Assembly: GCA_947495915.1 (NCBI GenBank)
Contig: CANMAW010000002.1
Location: forward strand, 248,001 to 312,000
From: Maribacter algarum (ex Lu et al. 2025) (nom. illeg.)
Lineage (GTDB): Bacteria > Bacteroidota > Bacteroidia > Flavobacteriales > Flavobacteriaceae
DNA length: 64,000 nucleotides
Direction of reading: 5' to 3'
Below, in pieces: positions 57,501 to 64,000 of the stretch. Positions within the stretch are counted from its first letter, which is position 1; each line of letters starts with the position of its first letter. A model generated the notes under the pieces. It was given only the letters and a program-made list of their open reading frames with translations. It did no database searches and had not been told where the DNA came from. The position numbers and the translations under genes are program-made.

Positions 57501-57943
57501 AGTGTGTTAAGGTCCCATGTTCGAAAATCAACAGAATCTATTTTAACATCTGTTGTTGTGCGATTATAAAATTGATAGCGATTTTGTTGAAAGTACTGCC
57601 AATACAAATTGGCTAAATACCCTTCTAAAACATTTTTTGCAGGAAATTGGGCAACTTCAATTTCTTTTTTAAATCTTTTAATGACTTCTAACTTGGCGTT
57701 TTCTTCAAGAATTAGTGCATATTTAGAAGTAAATAATAGTGTTTTTATTTGTTGCTGCTGATTTTTTTCTTTGTTGGCCTTATCAGCAATTTTTTCAACG
57801 GCCCCTAATGCTGATTTGGTAAGGTTCTCTTTTTCGAGCTTAAAAACATGAGCCCATAACTGGGTATATTCTCTATTAGAATCTTGTGCTATTGCGAAAT
57901 TAGAGAATAGAACTATTGTCAAAGTGGTGAGTAGTGTTTTCAT
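51581..57943 (-). CDS. Alpha-2-macroglobulin family protein with inserted SusC-like segment
   Basis: A 2120-residue exported protein (signal peptide ends in AIAQ) with no lipobox. Macroglobulin domains begin with the IYRPGQPVYFKG MG2 region near residue 600; the A2M (PF00207-like) region begins near 1355 (FFFPKLSTDKEG); the thioester motif CSEQ is intact at Cys1580/Gln1583. Between about 1200 and 1345 there is a carboxypeptidase-regulatory domain (GTVYDESGIPLPGVNV) followed by EEVVVTGYGTSKKRS and GKVAGVQV, typical of a SusC plug. Start ATG 57943; the frame from 57964 adds seven residues before the signal peptide. It is the first gene of a likely three-gene set. Confidence 0.88.
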   Translation of the reverse strand: MKTLLTTLTIVLFSNFAIAQDSNREYTQLWAHVFKLEKENLTKSALGAVEKIADKANKEKNQQQQIKTLLFTSKYALILEENAKLEVIKRFKKEIEVAQFPAKNVLEGYLANLYWQYFQQNRYQFYNRTTTDVKIDSVDFRTWDLNTLFHEIQIHFENSLENPEKLQKTELTDFEALLYSKEGSKTYRPSLFDVLAHNALSFYKTDESGITRPADKFELDNPDYLCDAYSFSHMQIASTDSTSLQVKALQVFQYLVQFHSKTKNYKALVAVDTERLKFIHTNAVFADKDTQLLNALQEAAENIKEIESAALYLFEAASVLKSQGDTFSTKNDTHRWKLKEAIALCDKVINNYPKSRGAAKCEVLKVEITNKSIRLTAEQHVPIDQASRILVNYKNFEVLNLTAFKITQVQKAALNDLYPIQKQHAFITKLPIVKTWNAKLKNEGDYQNHSIEIPVPALQNGQYVILASSEKSSQKDPSENDFAFSFIQATNLVLTETRTSKEHMFQVIDRYTGKPKKGANITLYYKRNYRGSVLKKKLVSDVNGFASFPLDNRSFSTINTEINHIDDLAIFNGTYINRKQKEAKPSITYSAFLFQDRSIYRPGQPVYFKGIILENYADASKVAPDEEVTAELINVNGQTVAEVDLKTNEYGSFSGDFVLPTNGLNGQYHIEIYGQSGLIKNRFYFSVEEYKRPKFETSFQPVKETFKVNDSVTVKGKATSFAGSAISNAKVTYSIQRNVNYAPWYYWSRSYVYNQPVIVGFGETTTNAAGEYEIDFKAIPDAQQDKNDLPIFSYTITADVTDINGETHSTTTTVQVGYHAMTAAILVHDQLDKTEKNHEISVSTTNLNGQELSAKGTLKIYKLQSPEYVLRNRPWQAPDYQYWEKSEFKTAYPHDAYSNESDPNTWQKGALVFNTTFDTQTSKQIILKSIKKWESGKYIVELETSDEFGQQVIAKAYTNVFSTKEKQLADNALFHIKTDKSNYEVGDVAELSLYTNAPRLFVTVRVEKDGKIVSDKIIQLKNGCETINIPVTADDVGGFSVNYSFAAFNSYQSGKLPISVPYPNSSLAIETMTFRDKLQPGTDERWSFKIKGPQGEKVTAELLASMYDASLDQFRGHAWYFNPLAKSTYYSRFHTNAGDSFGTSNFRTFTPNATIDYVPSIEYDSFEWFGLDFNNAYYAQRRYLQRERSKLQNKSFTDASIKDGFVNGTVYDESGIPLPGVNVIIKGTTQGVVTDFDGHFSIQAEPGAVITFSYIGYNDQRLTLGTDNSLQMFLQQSLDQLEEVVVTGYGTSKKRSTSASMSVVSEDMEMNIDAALEGKVAGVQVTNAPKSESDSTETTTPDFTGVQIRKNLQETAFFFPKLSTDKEGNVSFNFTSPEALTRWNLQLLAYTKDLKSATKTLTTVTQKELMVLPNPPRFLREGDTIVISSKIANLSTNSLKGIGQLELTDVVTGKTLDDLFVATDKTQDFTVDASGNTQLSWQLYIPEGLQSVQYKIVAKAGSYSDGEQSALPVLNNSMLVTETMPMWVRSNQSKTFVLDKLKDNTSTTLRNHKLTLEITSNPAWYAVQALPYLMEYPYECSEQVFSRYYANTLASHIANSNPSIQEVFKHWASSDALLSNLEKNQELKSIIIQETPWLRDAQSETEQKKRIALLFDLNKMKHEEENALQKLANNQMSSGAWPWFNGGRENRYITQHIVSGLGHLKYLSVVSDAQISQITKKAIQYLDDEFIAEYERMKKYSSDLKKDHLSHSQVQYLYMRSFFKDIKTSKKVDEVMAYYKGQAQQYWTKRNLYSKGMLSLVLHRMNDTGTSKKIIRSLAENSIISDEMGMYWKENTNSWYWYQAPIETQALLIEAFTEIDGDVTTIDNLKIWLLKNKQTNQWKTTKATTEAVYALLLNGSDWLAVTDAVAVTVGGNTVDPNKLDHVKVEAGTGYYKTSWSGTEIKPKMATVAVTKKNNGIAWGALYWQYFEDLDKITSAATPLQLKKKLFLKNNTSNGEMLTEVTTDSALKVGDLIRVRIELKADRDMEFVHMKDMRAAGLEPVNVISQYKWQDGLGYYESTKDASTNFFFDNLPKGVYVFEYDLRVNNSGNFSNGITTIQSMYAPEFSSHSEGVRVKIQ

Positions 57944-58052
57944 TGTTTTAAAATTACAAAACAAAGATTTACAAAAGCCATACCACTTGCAATACTAAAT
58001 TAGGGAAGTTGCATTTTCACCTAGGGAAACTCCTTTTTTAATGCATTTAGCC

Positions 58053-58838
58053 TTATAAGCTTTTCAATAAACCACCATCAATAGGAATTTGAGTTCCTGT
58101 AATAAAAGCGGCTTTATCAGAAGCTAAAAAAGCGACTAAATAGCCATATTCTTCAGGTTTGCCAATACGTTTTAAAGGAACTCTTGCTTCCATATCAGCC
58201 AAAACCTCCGAAGGTTTAATACCCAGTTGTTCTGCTTTTTTGGCGTTTAATTGTGTAATGCGGTCGGTGTCAAAATAACCGGTGAGCGCACTGTTTACCG
58301 TAATGCCATGTTGACCAACATCGGTTGCCAAAGTTTTTGCCCAAGTAGTAACCGCAGCGCGAATAGAATTCGATAAAGCCAAATACGATAAAGGTTCTTT
58401 TACTGAAACAGAAGCAACATTAATAATTCTTCCCCATTTATTAGCTATCATATGTTTAAGGGCAAGTTCAGTCGTATAAACCACCGTCTTGAAAAGTAAA
58501 TTAAAGGCCTCTTGATAATCGGTGATGTTTTTTTCAAGTGCACTACCTGCGGAAGGCCCCTGCGTATTATTCACCAAAATGTCAATAGTGTTGTTTTCAA
58601 AAAAGGAGGTGATTTTTTCTTGAAATCCTCTAAAATCACTAAAATCAACCGCTAAATAACCATGCTCTTGGCCTTGGTCCGTTGGTAAGTTAGCGGTTAT
58701 ATTTTTTAGTTTCTCTTCGGTGCGAGACATTAAGGTAACGCTGGCACCACAATGGGCTAGTTCAATAGCAATTGCCTTGCCAATACCGCCACTGCTACCT
58801 CCAACTAATGCGCGTTTACCTTTTAAAGAAATATTCAT
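58053..58838 (-). CDS. SDR family oxidoreductase with non-canonical active site
   Basis: A 261-residue Rossmann-fold SDR. The cofactor loop is GGSSGGIGKA and the active-site Ser lies in INVASVSVKEP. At the usual YxxxK position the sequence reads SYLALSNSIR, giving Leu and Asn in place of Tyr and Lys. SDRs of this LSN type exist, but their chemistry is not settled. The C-terminus GTQIPIDGG is typical of classical SDRs. It follows a cupin gene by 25 bp on the same strand. Confidence 0.87.
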   Translation of the reverse strand: MNISLKGKRALVGGSSGGIGKAIAIELAHCGASVTLMSRTEEKLKNITANLPTDQGQEHGYLAVDFSDFRGFQEKITSFFENNTIDILVNNTQGPSAGSALEKNITDYQEAFNLLFKTVVYTTELALKHMIANKWGRIINVASVSVKEPLSYLALSNSIRAAVTTWAKTLATDVGQHGITVNSALTGYFDTDRITQLNAKKAEQLGIKPSEVLADMEARVPLKRIGKPEEYGYLVAFLASDKAAFITGTQIPIDGGLLKSL

Positions 58839-58863
58839 ATCAATGTTTGTTTTGGGGTACTAA

Positions 58864-59181
58864 TTATTTGTATTCTTCTCGTGTGGGACTAAAAACATCC
58901 ATTAGTTTACAATCGGTTAGTGCTTTGCCACTATGTATTTTGTGTGATGCAATGAGTACAATATCTCCGGGAAAATAAACTTTGGTTTGCCCATCAAGGG
59001 TAAACTCGAATTCGCCTTCTAAAACTTGCATTACTTGTTCATGTTCGTGAGAATGTTCGGGAACTTCTGCTCCTTTGTCAACGGTCCAATAGGCGATAGA
59101 CATTTTTTCACCATGAATCATTTTAGCATGATATCCAGGTATGAGTTCTTGGGTTGGTATGGTGTTGAGGTTGTAGTGCAT
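58864..59181 (-). CDS. Small cupin-domain protein
   Basis: A 105-residue single cupin barrel with metal-ligand motif PEHSHEHEQVMQVLEGEFEF and a second motif around PGDIVLIASHKIHSG. It is cytoplasmic, with no signal peptide. The gene lies directly upstream of the SDR gene, suggesting a joint role in a small-molecule conversion. The ligand is unknown. Confidence 0.88.
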   Translation of the reverse strand: MHYNLNTIPTQELIPGYHAKMIHGEKMSIAYWTVDKGAEVPEHSHEHEQVMQVLEGEFEFTLDGQTKVYFPGDIVLIASHKIHSGKALTDCKLMDVFSPTREEYK

Positions 59182-59222
59182 GACTAATTTTTGAACTAAG
59201 ATAAGGGAATAGCTTGCAAATG

Positions 59223-59253
59223 AAAAAGCCCTAAAGCATTAAACTTTAGGGCT
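59223..59253 (-). terminator. Terminator of the T9SS adhesin operon
   Basis: AGCCCTAAAG / CTTTAGGGCT, perfect 10 bp arms with a seven-base loop and a T-run on the minus strand. It lies 21 bp past the OmpA-family stop. Confidence 0.85.
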
Positions 59254-59273
59254 ACATATTATCAAAATGTTAA

Positions 59274-61418
59274 TTACTCCCATTTTACAACGACTAGCTC
59301 ACAACGACGGTTCCATTCATGGTCTTCTTCCGAACAGCTTTCTTCTGTTTCACATATGACTATGGGTTTAGATTCACCATAACCTTTTGCTATAACCCGT
59401 TTATTGTCAATGCCATTTTTAACAAAATAAGCTTTCGCCGCATCTGCTCTTTTTTGTGATAAGTCTCTATTATACTCATTATTTCCTCTTATATCGGTAT
59501 GTGTGCCGATTTCTAATACCATACCGGGTTGGGCTTTCATAATTGAGATGACCCTATCTAGTCGCGTTCGGGCTTCACGTCTTAAATACCAAAGACTATA
59601 GTCAAAATGTATTTCTTCTGTCTTAATAATAATGCGGTCTTTATCACGAACAATATCTGATTCCTTTTGAATTACTTCTTCTATTTTTTTATCGCGAATT
59701 TTCTTCGCAGCTATTTGGGCTAGGTGCTGCTTTTCTTTGTTTTCAGCTTCTTCTTTTAGGCGTTTTTCTGTAGCCTTTTTTTCTTCTATTTTTTTACGAT
59801 TGGCTTCAGCTATTGATTTTTTTTGGGCAGCTAAACGCTCGTTTTTTATGGCAATCGCTTTTTGTTTTTCTATTTCATGTAATGACAACAAAGCTATAGA
59901 ACCATCTTTACTTGTTTTTCTCTCATCGTCTGTTACTAGCTGTATGCTACTACTTTCGTAACCATCTTTAGCAGCTTTTAAATGATAGGAGTTGCTGCAG
60001 GTTGCCGTGAACGTAAAGGAGCCATCTTCTGCTGAAAAAATAATCTCCATTCTATCATTTGTCTCGTTTTTAATGCTGATTTTGGCATTACTAAGTATAG
60101 CCTTGGTGGTTATATCAGTAATGGTACCTGCAATGAATTGCACGCAATCTTCAATAATTAACGGCTTGGTTTCCGTAAAGGAATAGATGTCATCACTGCC
60201 TTTACCGTTAGGTCTGTTTGAAGCAAAATATCCAGTAGTGCTATCTTTATTTAAGGCAAATGAAAAATCATCATAACCGCTGTTTACTGGAAGTCCGATG
60301 TTGTCGGGTGTACCATACCCATCGTTTTGCGGTTTTGAGATGAAGACATCTAATAGTCCGAATCCGGCATGACCATTTGATGAAAAATACAAGTCGCCGT
60401 TTTTAGCAATAAATGGAAATTGTTCTTTTTTAGGGGTATTTATAGTACTTCCTAGATTGATAGGATTACTATAAAAGCCGTCTTGTTGAATGGTAACATA
60501 ATACAAATCAAAACTGCCATAGCCACCATCACGATCCGATGAAAAATACAATCGGTTCTCATCAGCGCTCAATGCCGGATGTTCCGTAGAAAAATTAGTG
60601 CCATTAAAGGGAAGCTCGATAATATTACCCCAAGCGTTGTTTACCCATTCTGCTTTATATATTTTAAGGTGACTAATGTGCTCCTCTTCGGTTTTCTGTT
60701 TGCTATTTCTTGTAAAATACAGAGTTTTACGGTCTTTGGTAATAGTAAAAGTGCCCTCGTGTAATTTCGAGTTTATTTTATTAGATAGCGGAACACTAAG
60801 CGTATCAGATATTTGTAATTTAGACACTGGGTGGCTGTAAAAATCTAAATACGACTGGTTGTTCCATCGGTATAGTTTGGGTAAGGTTTTTGTTTTTTTT
60901 CTAGCAGCACTATAAATGAGTACGGAATCAACTTCAGCAGCACCAAATTCTGATGAGGTAGTGTTAAGCGCTAGATTTCTAATGTCAAAACGCTCTCCTA
61001 TAGCGGCAATATTGGAAATGTATTTTCGATTAAAATCAACCTTAGAAATCGCAATAGTATCGTGCAGACTAGAAAAATAATAGTTCAGAACATCATCGGC
61101 TTTATTGAATTTACCAATTGCTTTTAACGATTGATTGTACTTAAAATAATCTTCGGCAGTTAATCCCTCGGCATAATTCGTACTTAAATATTCATACCAT
61201 TTTGCTGCTGCTTGCATATTAAACGTGTGGTAGTAACTGTCTGCAAGATTTCGTATGATTTTTGAATTTTTCTTTTGCGGCAAAAGCGATTCATACAACG
61301 GTATGGCATCACTATAGTAAGTTTTACTAAAATATAAGTCCGCTTTTTGTAAATCATCTTGTGCATGCGCGGTCACATATACACCAAGTATCAGTAGTAT
61401 GTATAGTAGCTTTCTCAT
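59274..61418 (-). CDS. OmpA-family protein with PD40 propeller and regulatory domain
   Basis: A 714-residue exported protein (signal ends in AHAQ). Domain order: helical TPR-like repeats (about 20-150), a PD40-type beta-propeller (about 200-405, with repeated ALSADENRLYFSSD-like blades), a carboxypeptidase-regulatory domain (about 425-500), a charged coiled coil (about 515-590) and a C-terminal OmpA domain with GTHTDIRGNNEYNRDLSQKR for peptidoglycan binding. Start ATG 61418; the longer frame overlaps the porP stop. It is the last gene of the adhesin operon and resembles the OmpA proteins paired with PorP/SprF in T9SS loci. Confidence 0.9.
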   Translation of the reverse strand: MRKLLYILLILGVYVTAHAQDDLQKADLYFSKTYYSDAIPLYESLLPQKKNSKIIRNLADSYYHTFNMQAAAKWYEYLSTNYAEGLTAEDYFKYNQSLKAIGKFNKADDVLNYYFSSLHDTIAISKVDFNRKYISNIAAIGERFDIRNLALNTTSSEFGAAEVDSVLIYSAARKKTKTLPKLYRWNNQSYLDFYSHPVSKLQISDTLSVPLSNKINSKLHEGTFTITKDRKTLYFTRNSKQKTEEEHISHLKIYKAEWVNNAWGNIIELPFNGTNFSTEHPALSADENRLYFSSDRDGGYGSFDLYYVTIQQDGFYSNPINLGSTINTPKKEQFPFIAKNGDLYFSSNGHAGFGLLDVFISKPQNDGYGTPDNIGLPVNSGYDDFSFALNKDSTTGYFASNRPNGKGSDDIYSFTETKPLIIEDCVQFIAGTITDITTKAILSNAKISIKNETNDRMEIIFSAEDGSFTFTATCSNSYHLKAAKDGYESSSIQLVTDDERKTSKDGSIALLSLHEIEKQKAIAIKNERLAAQKKSIAEANRKKIEEKKATEKRLKEEAENKEKQHLAQIAAKKIRDKKIEEVIQKESDIVRDKDRIIIKTEEIHFDYSLWYLRREARTRLDRVISIMKAQPGMVLEIGTHTDIRGNNEYNRDLSQKRADAAKAYFVKNGIDNKRVIAKGYGESKPIVICETEESCSEEDHEWNRRCELVVVKWE

Positions 61419-61419
61419 T

Positions 61420-62382
61420 TTAGTAGAATCTCGGAGATTTATCATAGCCTTTTCCTAACCCTAATAAATCAAGATTAAATAGCAGCAAAATTTCATGTGA
61501 ACCCGAACTGTAATCACTTAGGTTCGATAGGGTATGGTCATATGCATAGCCAATTCGTAATGCAGGTAGGACAGCGACGTTGAACATGGCACTTACTGCA
61601 TCTTCTAGTCGGTAGGATATTCCAGCTTCAAAACGGTTTAAAAAGAGGGCATTTAATGAAACGTCAAAAGTTATCGGCGCACCTTGCACCATTTTGGCTA
61701 ACATTGATGGCTTTAATTTTAGATCTTGACTTAATTCGTAAACGTAACCTGCAGTTGTGAAATAGTGGATTTTTTCAGAACCGATTTGTGCAATTCCATT
61801 GTTGTTTTCTAAATGTTTCGTCGTTAAAAGATTGGGTGCAGAAATACCCACATAAAAATTACCGCGTTGATAAAATGCGCCAATGCCAATATTAGGAAAG
61901 AGATCGTTGCTATTCTCATTAAACGCGGCATCATCTTGAAATTCAGGAAGAACGAATCCGTTAAAATTGGTGTCAAACGTGGTTACGCCTCCTTTTAATC
62001 CAAAGGAAAGTGTGCTCTTTTCATTTAGCTTTAAGATGTATGCAAAATCAGCGTAAATATTATTCTCTTTTAATACACCATCACCAATATTATCTGAAAC
62101 TACGGATAGTCCGATTTCTATTTGTTTGCTTAATGGTGCATGTGTGTAAAAGGTGAAAGTTTCAGGTGCGCCAACCGTGTTCTTCCATTGCGAACGATAC
62201 AGTCCTCCAAAATTGATGGTACCCAAATCGTTTGTCGTGTATGCCGGATTGATCACACTCATATTGTACATGTACTGTGTATACTGAGGGTCTTGTTGCG
62301 CTAAAAGTACCTCTTGTAGCATCAGCATAGAAATTATTATGGGAATTAACTGCTTCACGTTGTTGGTTTTAGGTTTAGGCAC
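61420..62382 (-). CDS. PorP/SprF family type IX secretion system membrane protein
   Basis: A 320-residue outer-membrane protein with signal peptide ending around LLAQ and the family start QDPQYTQYMYNMSVINPAYT. SprF-type proteins are needed for secretion or surface display of the large adhesin encoded next to them. The stop is 1 bp before the OmpA gene ATG, and the start follows the adhesin stop by 2 bp, so the three are one operon. Confidence 0.94.
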   Translation of the reverse strand: MPKPKTNNVKQLIPIIISMLMLQEVLLAQQDPQYTQYMYNMSVINPAYTTNDLGTINFGGLYRSQWKNTVGAPETFTFYTHAPLSKQIEIGLSVVSDNIGDGVLKENNIYADFAYILKLNEKSTLSFGLKGGVTTFDTNFNGFVLPEFQDDAAFNENSNDLFPNIGIGAFYQRGNFYVGISAPNLLTTKHLENNNGIAQIGSEKIHYFTTAGYVYELSQDLKLKPSMLAKMVQGAPITFDVSLNALFLNRFEAGISYRLEDAVSAMFNVAVLPALRIGYAYDHTLSNLSDYSSGSHEILLLFNLDLLGLGKGYDKSPRFY

Positions 62383-62384
62383 TG

Positions 62385-64000
62385 TTAGCGATTTAGATAT
62401 AAACGACCTTGTATGGGTTTAAATCCATCTTTATGATAATCGATAACATAAAAATATACCCCGTTGGGTGCTGTTTGACCTCCTTCAGAACCATCCCATT
62501 TAGGCCTAGATCGATCTCCGATGAATAAACGTGTACCATAACGGTTCAAAATTTCTAAGGTAAAATCAGGAAAAATAACCTCGATATTCGGTATAAAAAA
62601 GGTGTCGTTTTTACCATCACCATTGGGAGAGAATCCGTCAGGAATAAAAAATCCATAGTCCTCAGGATTACAATTCGTTAGATCAACAATTAAAGCAATT
62701 CGCTCACTATTGGTACAACCAGTAATTTCATTGTAGGTTGATGCAAAATATACCGTTTCATTGGTTAAAGGGGTATCGTAAGCTAATGGTGTATCACTCT
62801 CTTCTGAATCAAACCAAATCACTTCAAAGTCGTTTTCACCTTCCGCGGCATTTAAATTTACGATCGTGGGGTTATCTAATCCGCATAAAGCCAAATTACT
62901 GTCGATTAAGTTGGCTGGGGAAATTTCGTGGACGGTTGCGATAATTTCAACTCGCGAATCACTTGAACATTGGTTGTTATTTTCATTTGCGGCAAAATAG
63001 CTTTTTGCATGAATTAATATGGTTTCGGAAGCTAATGCAGTGCCTCCTGTAGAGGTTTCAAACCAAACGGTGTTTCCAGTACTAGTTACATAAGTATTGA
63101 GGTCAAAAACCGTGGCATATTCACCGGCGCAAAAGGTAGGGTTGGCATCAACGATTACCGGTGGGTCAGGGTTTTGAAAAGCCACAGTAACCTGGGTGCG
63201 TTCAGAACCTTCGCAATTGTTATTAGTATCAGTGTTTGAAATGAAGTAATCTTCACCATCTTCTAAAAGCGTATCTAACGGAAGAATGTTCATATCGCTT
63301 TCCGTTGCATAGAAAAATAATTGACCCGTTGCGGTTACCAAGATGTCTTCTAAAGTAGGATTTCCTGAAGGATAGGTACTTAAGCAAAACATTTGTAAGG
63401 CCTCAGCCACCGGTAATGGAGGAATACCATTTACGGCAAAGTTTTCACTTTCTTCGAATTCAAATTGAAGTCTACAGGGCGTGTTGTCATTTTGAGTGCT
63501 ACGAACACTTACGATATAATTACCAGCTTCTAATGATGCTACATCTAAATCATAGGTAGCTGTGCCGCCAGTAAAACTAATCGTATTTTCTAATAAGACT
63601 TCGCCATTGCTTTGTTGCACCACATCATAGGTGATATCATACGATCCACCGGAAAGGGTTGGTGCATTCACCAATACATCAATAGCGGTAGCGTTACATG
63701 AATTATCGACAATTAGATCGAGTTGAATTTCACTGGGGGTGGCGGTAACCATAAACGAAGTTTCGAGCGTACAATTTAATGGGAATGAGTTGACTACTTC
63801 TGCACTTATGTTATAATGACCGGCAATATCAAAGTTTGCCGCTGCTAAGTCAAGCAGCCCTAAACCATTTGTAAAACTGGTGTTTGCCGAGTCACTTAGA
63901 GTATCTCCGTCGGGTTTTATAATGGTATAATTGATATCAACTACGCCATTGGCCATGATGCCACCTTGATCAAGAACGCTATTTAGAGTGATTTGACTTG
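62385..64000 (-). CDS. T9SS type B sorting-domain adhesin, 5' part outside the window
   Basis: The visible 538 residues are the C-terminal part of a longer protein; the frame is open to the right edge, so the ATG at 63956 is internal. The region contains repeated Ig-like/adhesion beta modules with paired cysteines and ends in the gliding motility-associated C-terminal sorting domain (DGFSPNGDGKNDTFFIP, then NGVYFYVIDYHKDG). This CTD directs T9SS export and surface retention. It is encoded with its PorP/SprF partner directly downstream. Confidence 0.9.
   Translation of the reverse strand, partial: SQITLNSVLDQGGIMANGVVDINYTIIKPDGDTLSDSANTSFTNGLGLLDLAAANFDIAGHYNISAEVVNSFPLNCTLETSFMVTATPSEIQLDLIVDNSCNATAIDVLVNAPTLSGGSYDITYDVVQQSNGEVLLENTISFTGGTATYDLDVASLEAGNYIVSVRSTQNDNTPCRLQFEFEESENFAVNGIPPLPVAEALQMFCLSTYPSGNPTLEDILVTATGQLFFYATESDMNILPLDTLLEDGEDYFISNTDTNNNCEGSERTQVTVAFQNPDPPVIVDANPTFCAGEYATVFDLNTYVTSTGNTVWFETSTGGTALASETILIHAKSYFAANENNNQCSSDSRVEIIATVHEISPANLIDSNLALCGLDNPTIVNLNAAEGENDFEVIWFDSEESDTPLAYDTPLTNETVYFASTYNEITGCTNSERIALIVDLTNCNPEDYGFFIPDGFSPNGDGKNDTFFIPNIEVIFPDFTLEILNRYGTRLFIGDRSRPKWDGSEGGQTAPNGVYFYVIDYHKDGFKPIQGRLYLNR

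Overview
The window is a 64 kb, AT-rich, gene-dense stretch of a Bacteroidota chromosome, almost certainly from a (probably marine) member of the Flavobacteriaceae. The evidence is type IX secretion/gliding proteins (PorP/SprF, an adhesin with the gliding-type C-terminal sorting domain), the order nadK-DUF6089-uppS-bamA-skp-skp, fused folK-deoxynucleoside kinase and hpt-adk genes, an almost complete lack of Shine-Dalgarno sequences, and promoters of the Bacteroidota type (TTG, 17-20 bp, TAnnTTTG). The genus cannot be fixed from the sequence alone; Maribacter/Zobellia-like is a guess. I see no insertion sequence, prophage, CRISPR array or rRNA operon. Genes are intact except the two cut by the window edges.

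Layout. 0-1.1 kb: end of an SRAP-family protein and tRNA-Gly/tRNA-Leu on the minus strand. 1.1-11.9 kb: mutS, a TrmH-type methyltransferase, folK-dNK fusion, sppA, a queuosine-precursor transporter, a large AsmA protein and DUF2797. 12-21.4 kb: GH3 protein, alpha/beta hydrolase, the tig-clpP-clpX proteostasis run, a holin-like membrane protein, a GDSL lipoprotein, and pdxJ with an overlapping hydrolase. 21.5-28.8 kb: envelope biogenesis run (CBS protein, NAD kinase, DUF6089, undecaprenyl-PP synthase, BamA, two Skp/OmpH chaperones). 28.9-34.4 kb: glycosyltransferase, methyltransferase, KAS III-like enzyme, then gcvP. 34.5-37 kb: UbiA-like protein, ECF sigma factor with a small Cys-containing partner, rhodanese lipoprotein. 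36.7-42.8 kb: a response regulator overlapping a soluble histidine kinase with 13 tandem PAS units. 42.9-49.1 kb: M3 peptidase, purK-purE, hpt-adk fusion, obgE. 49.3-58 kb: a small membrane protein and a transglutaminase/carboxypeptidase-regulatory/alpha-2-macroglobulin gene set. 58-64 kb: SDR + cupin pair and a T9SS adhesin-PorP-OmpA operon that runs off the right edge.

Most of the window is housekeeping. The parts most worth attention are: (a) the 2.1 kresidue alpha-2-macroglobulin, which has an intact CSEQ thioester and carries a SusC-like carboxypeptidase-regulatory plus TonB-plug-like segment about where a bait region would be, followed by a second protein with the same regulatory domain and a transglutaminase; (b) the 13-PAS kinase, with sequence evidence for recent duplication of a two-PAS block; (c) a KAS III-methyltransferase-glycosyltransferase gene set whose promoter has a palindrome (ATTATGC-NN-GCATAAT) that recurs upstream of the GDSL lipoprotein; and (d) an SDR with a non-canonical active site paired with a cupin.
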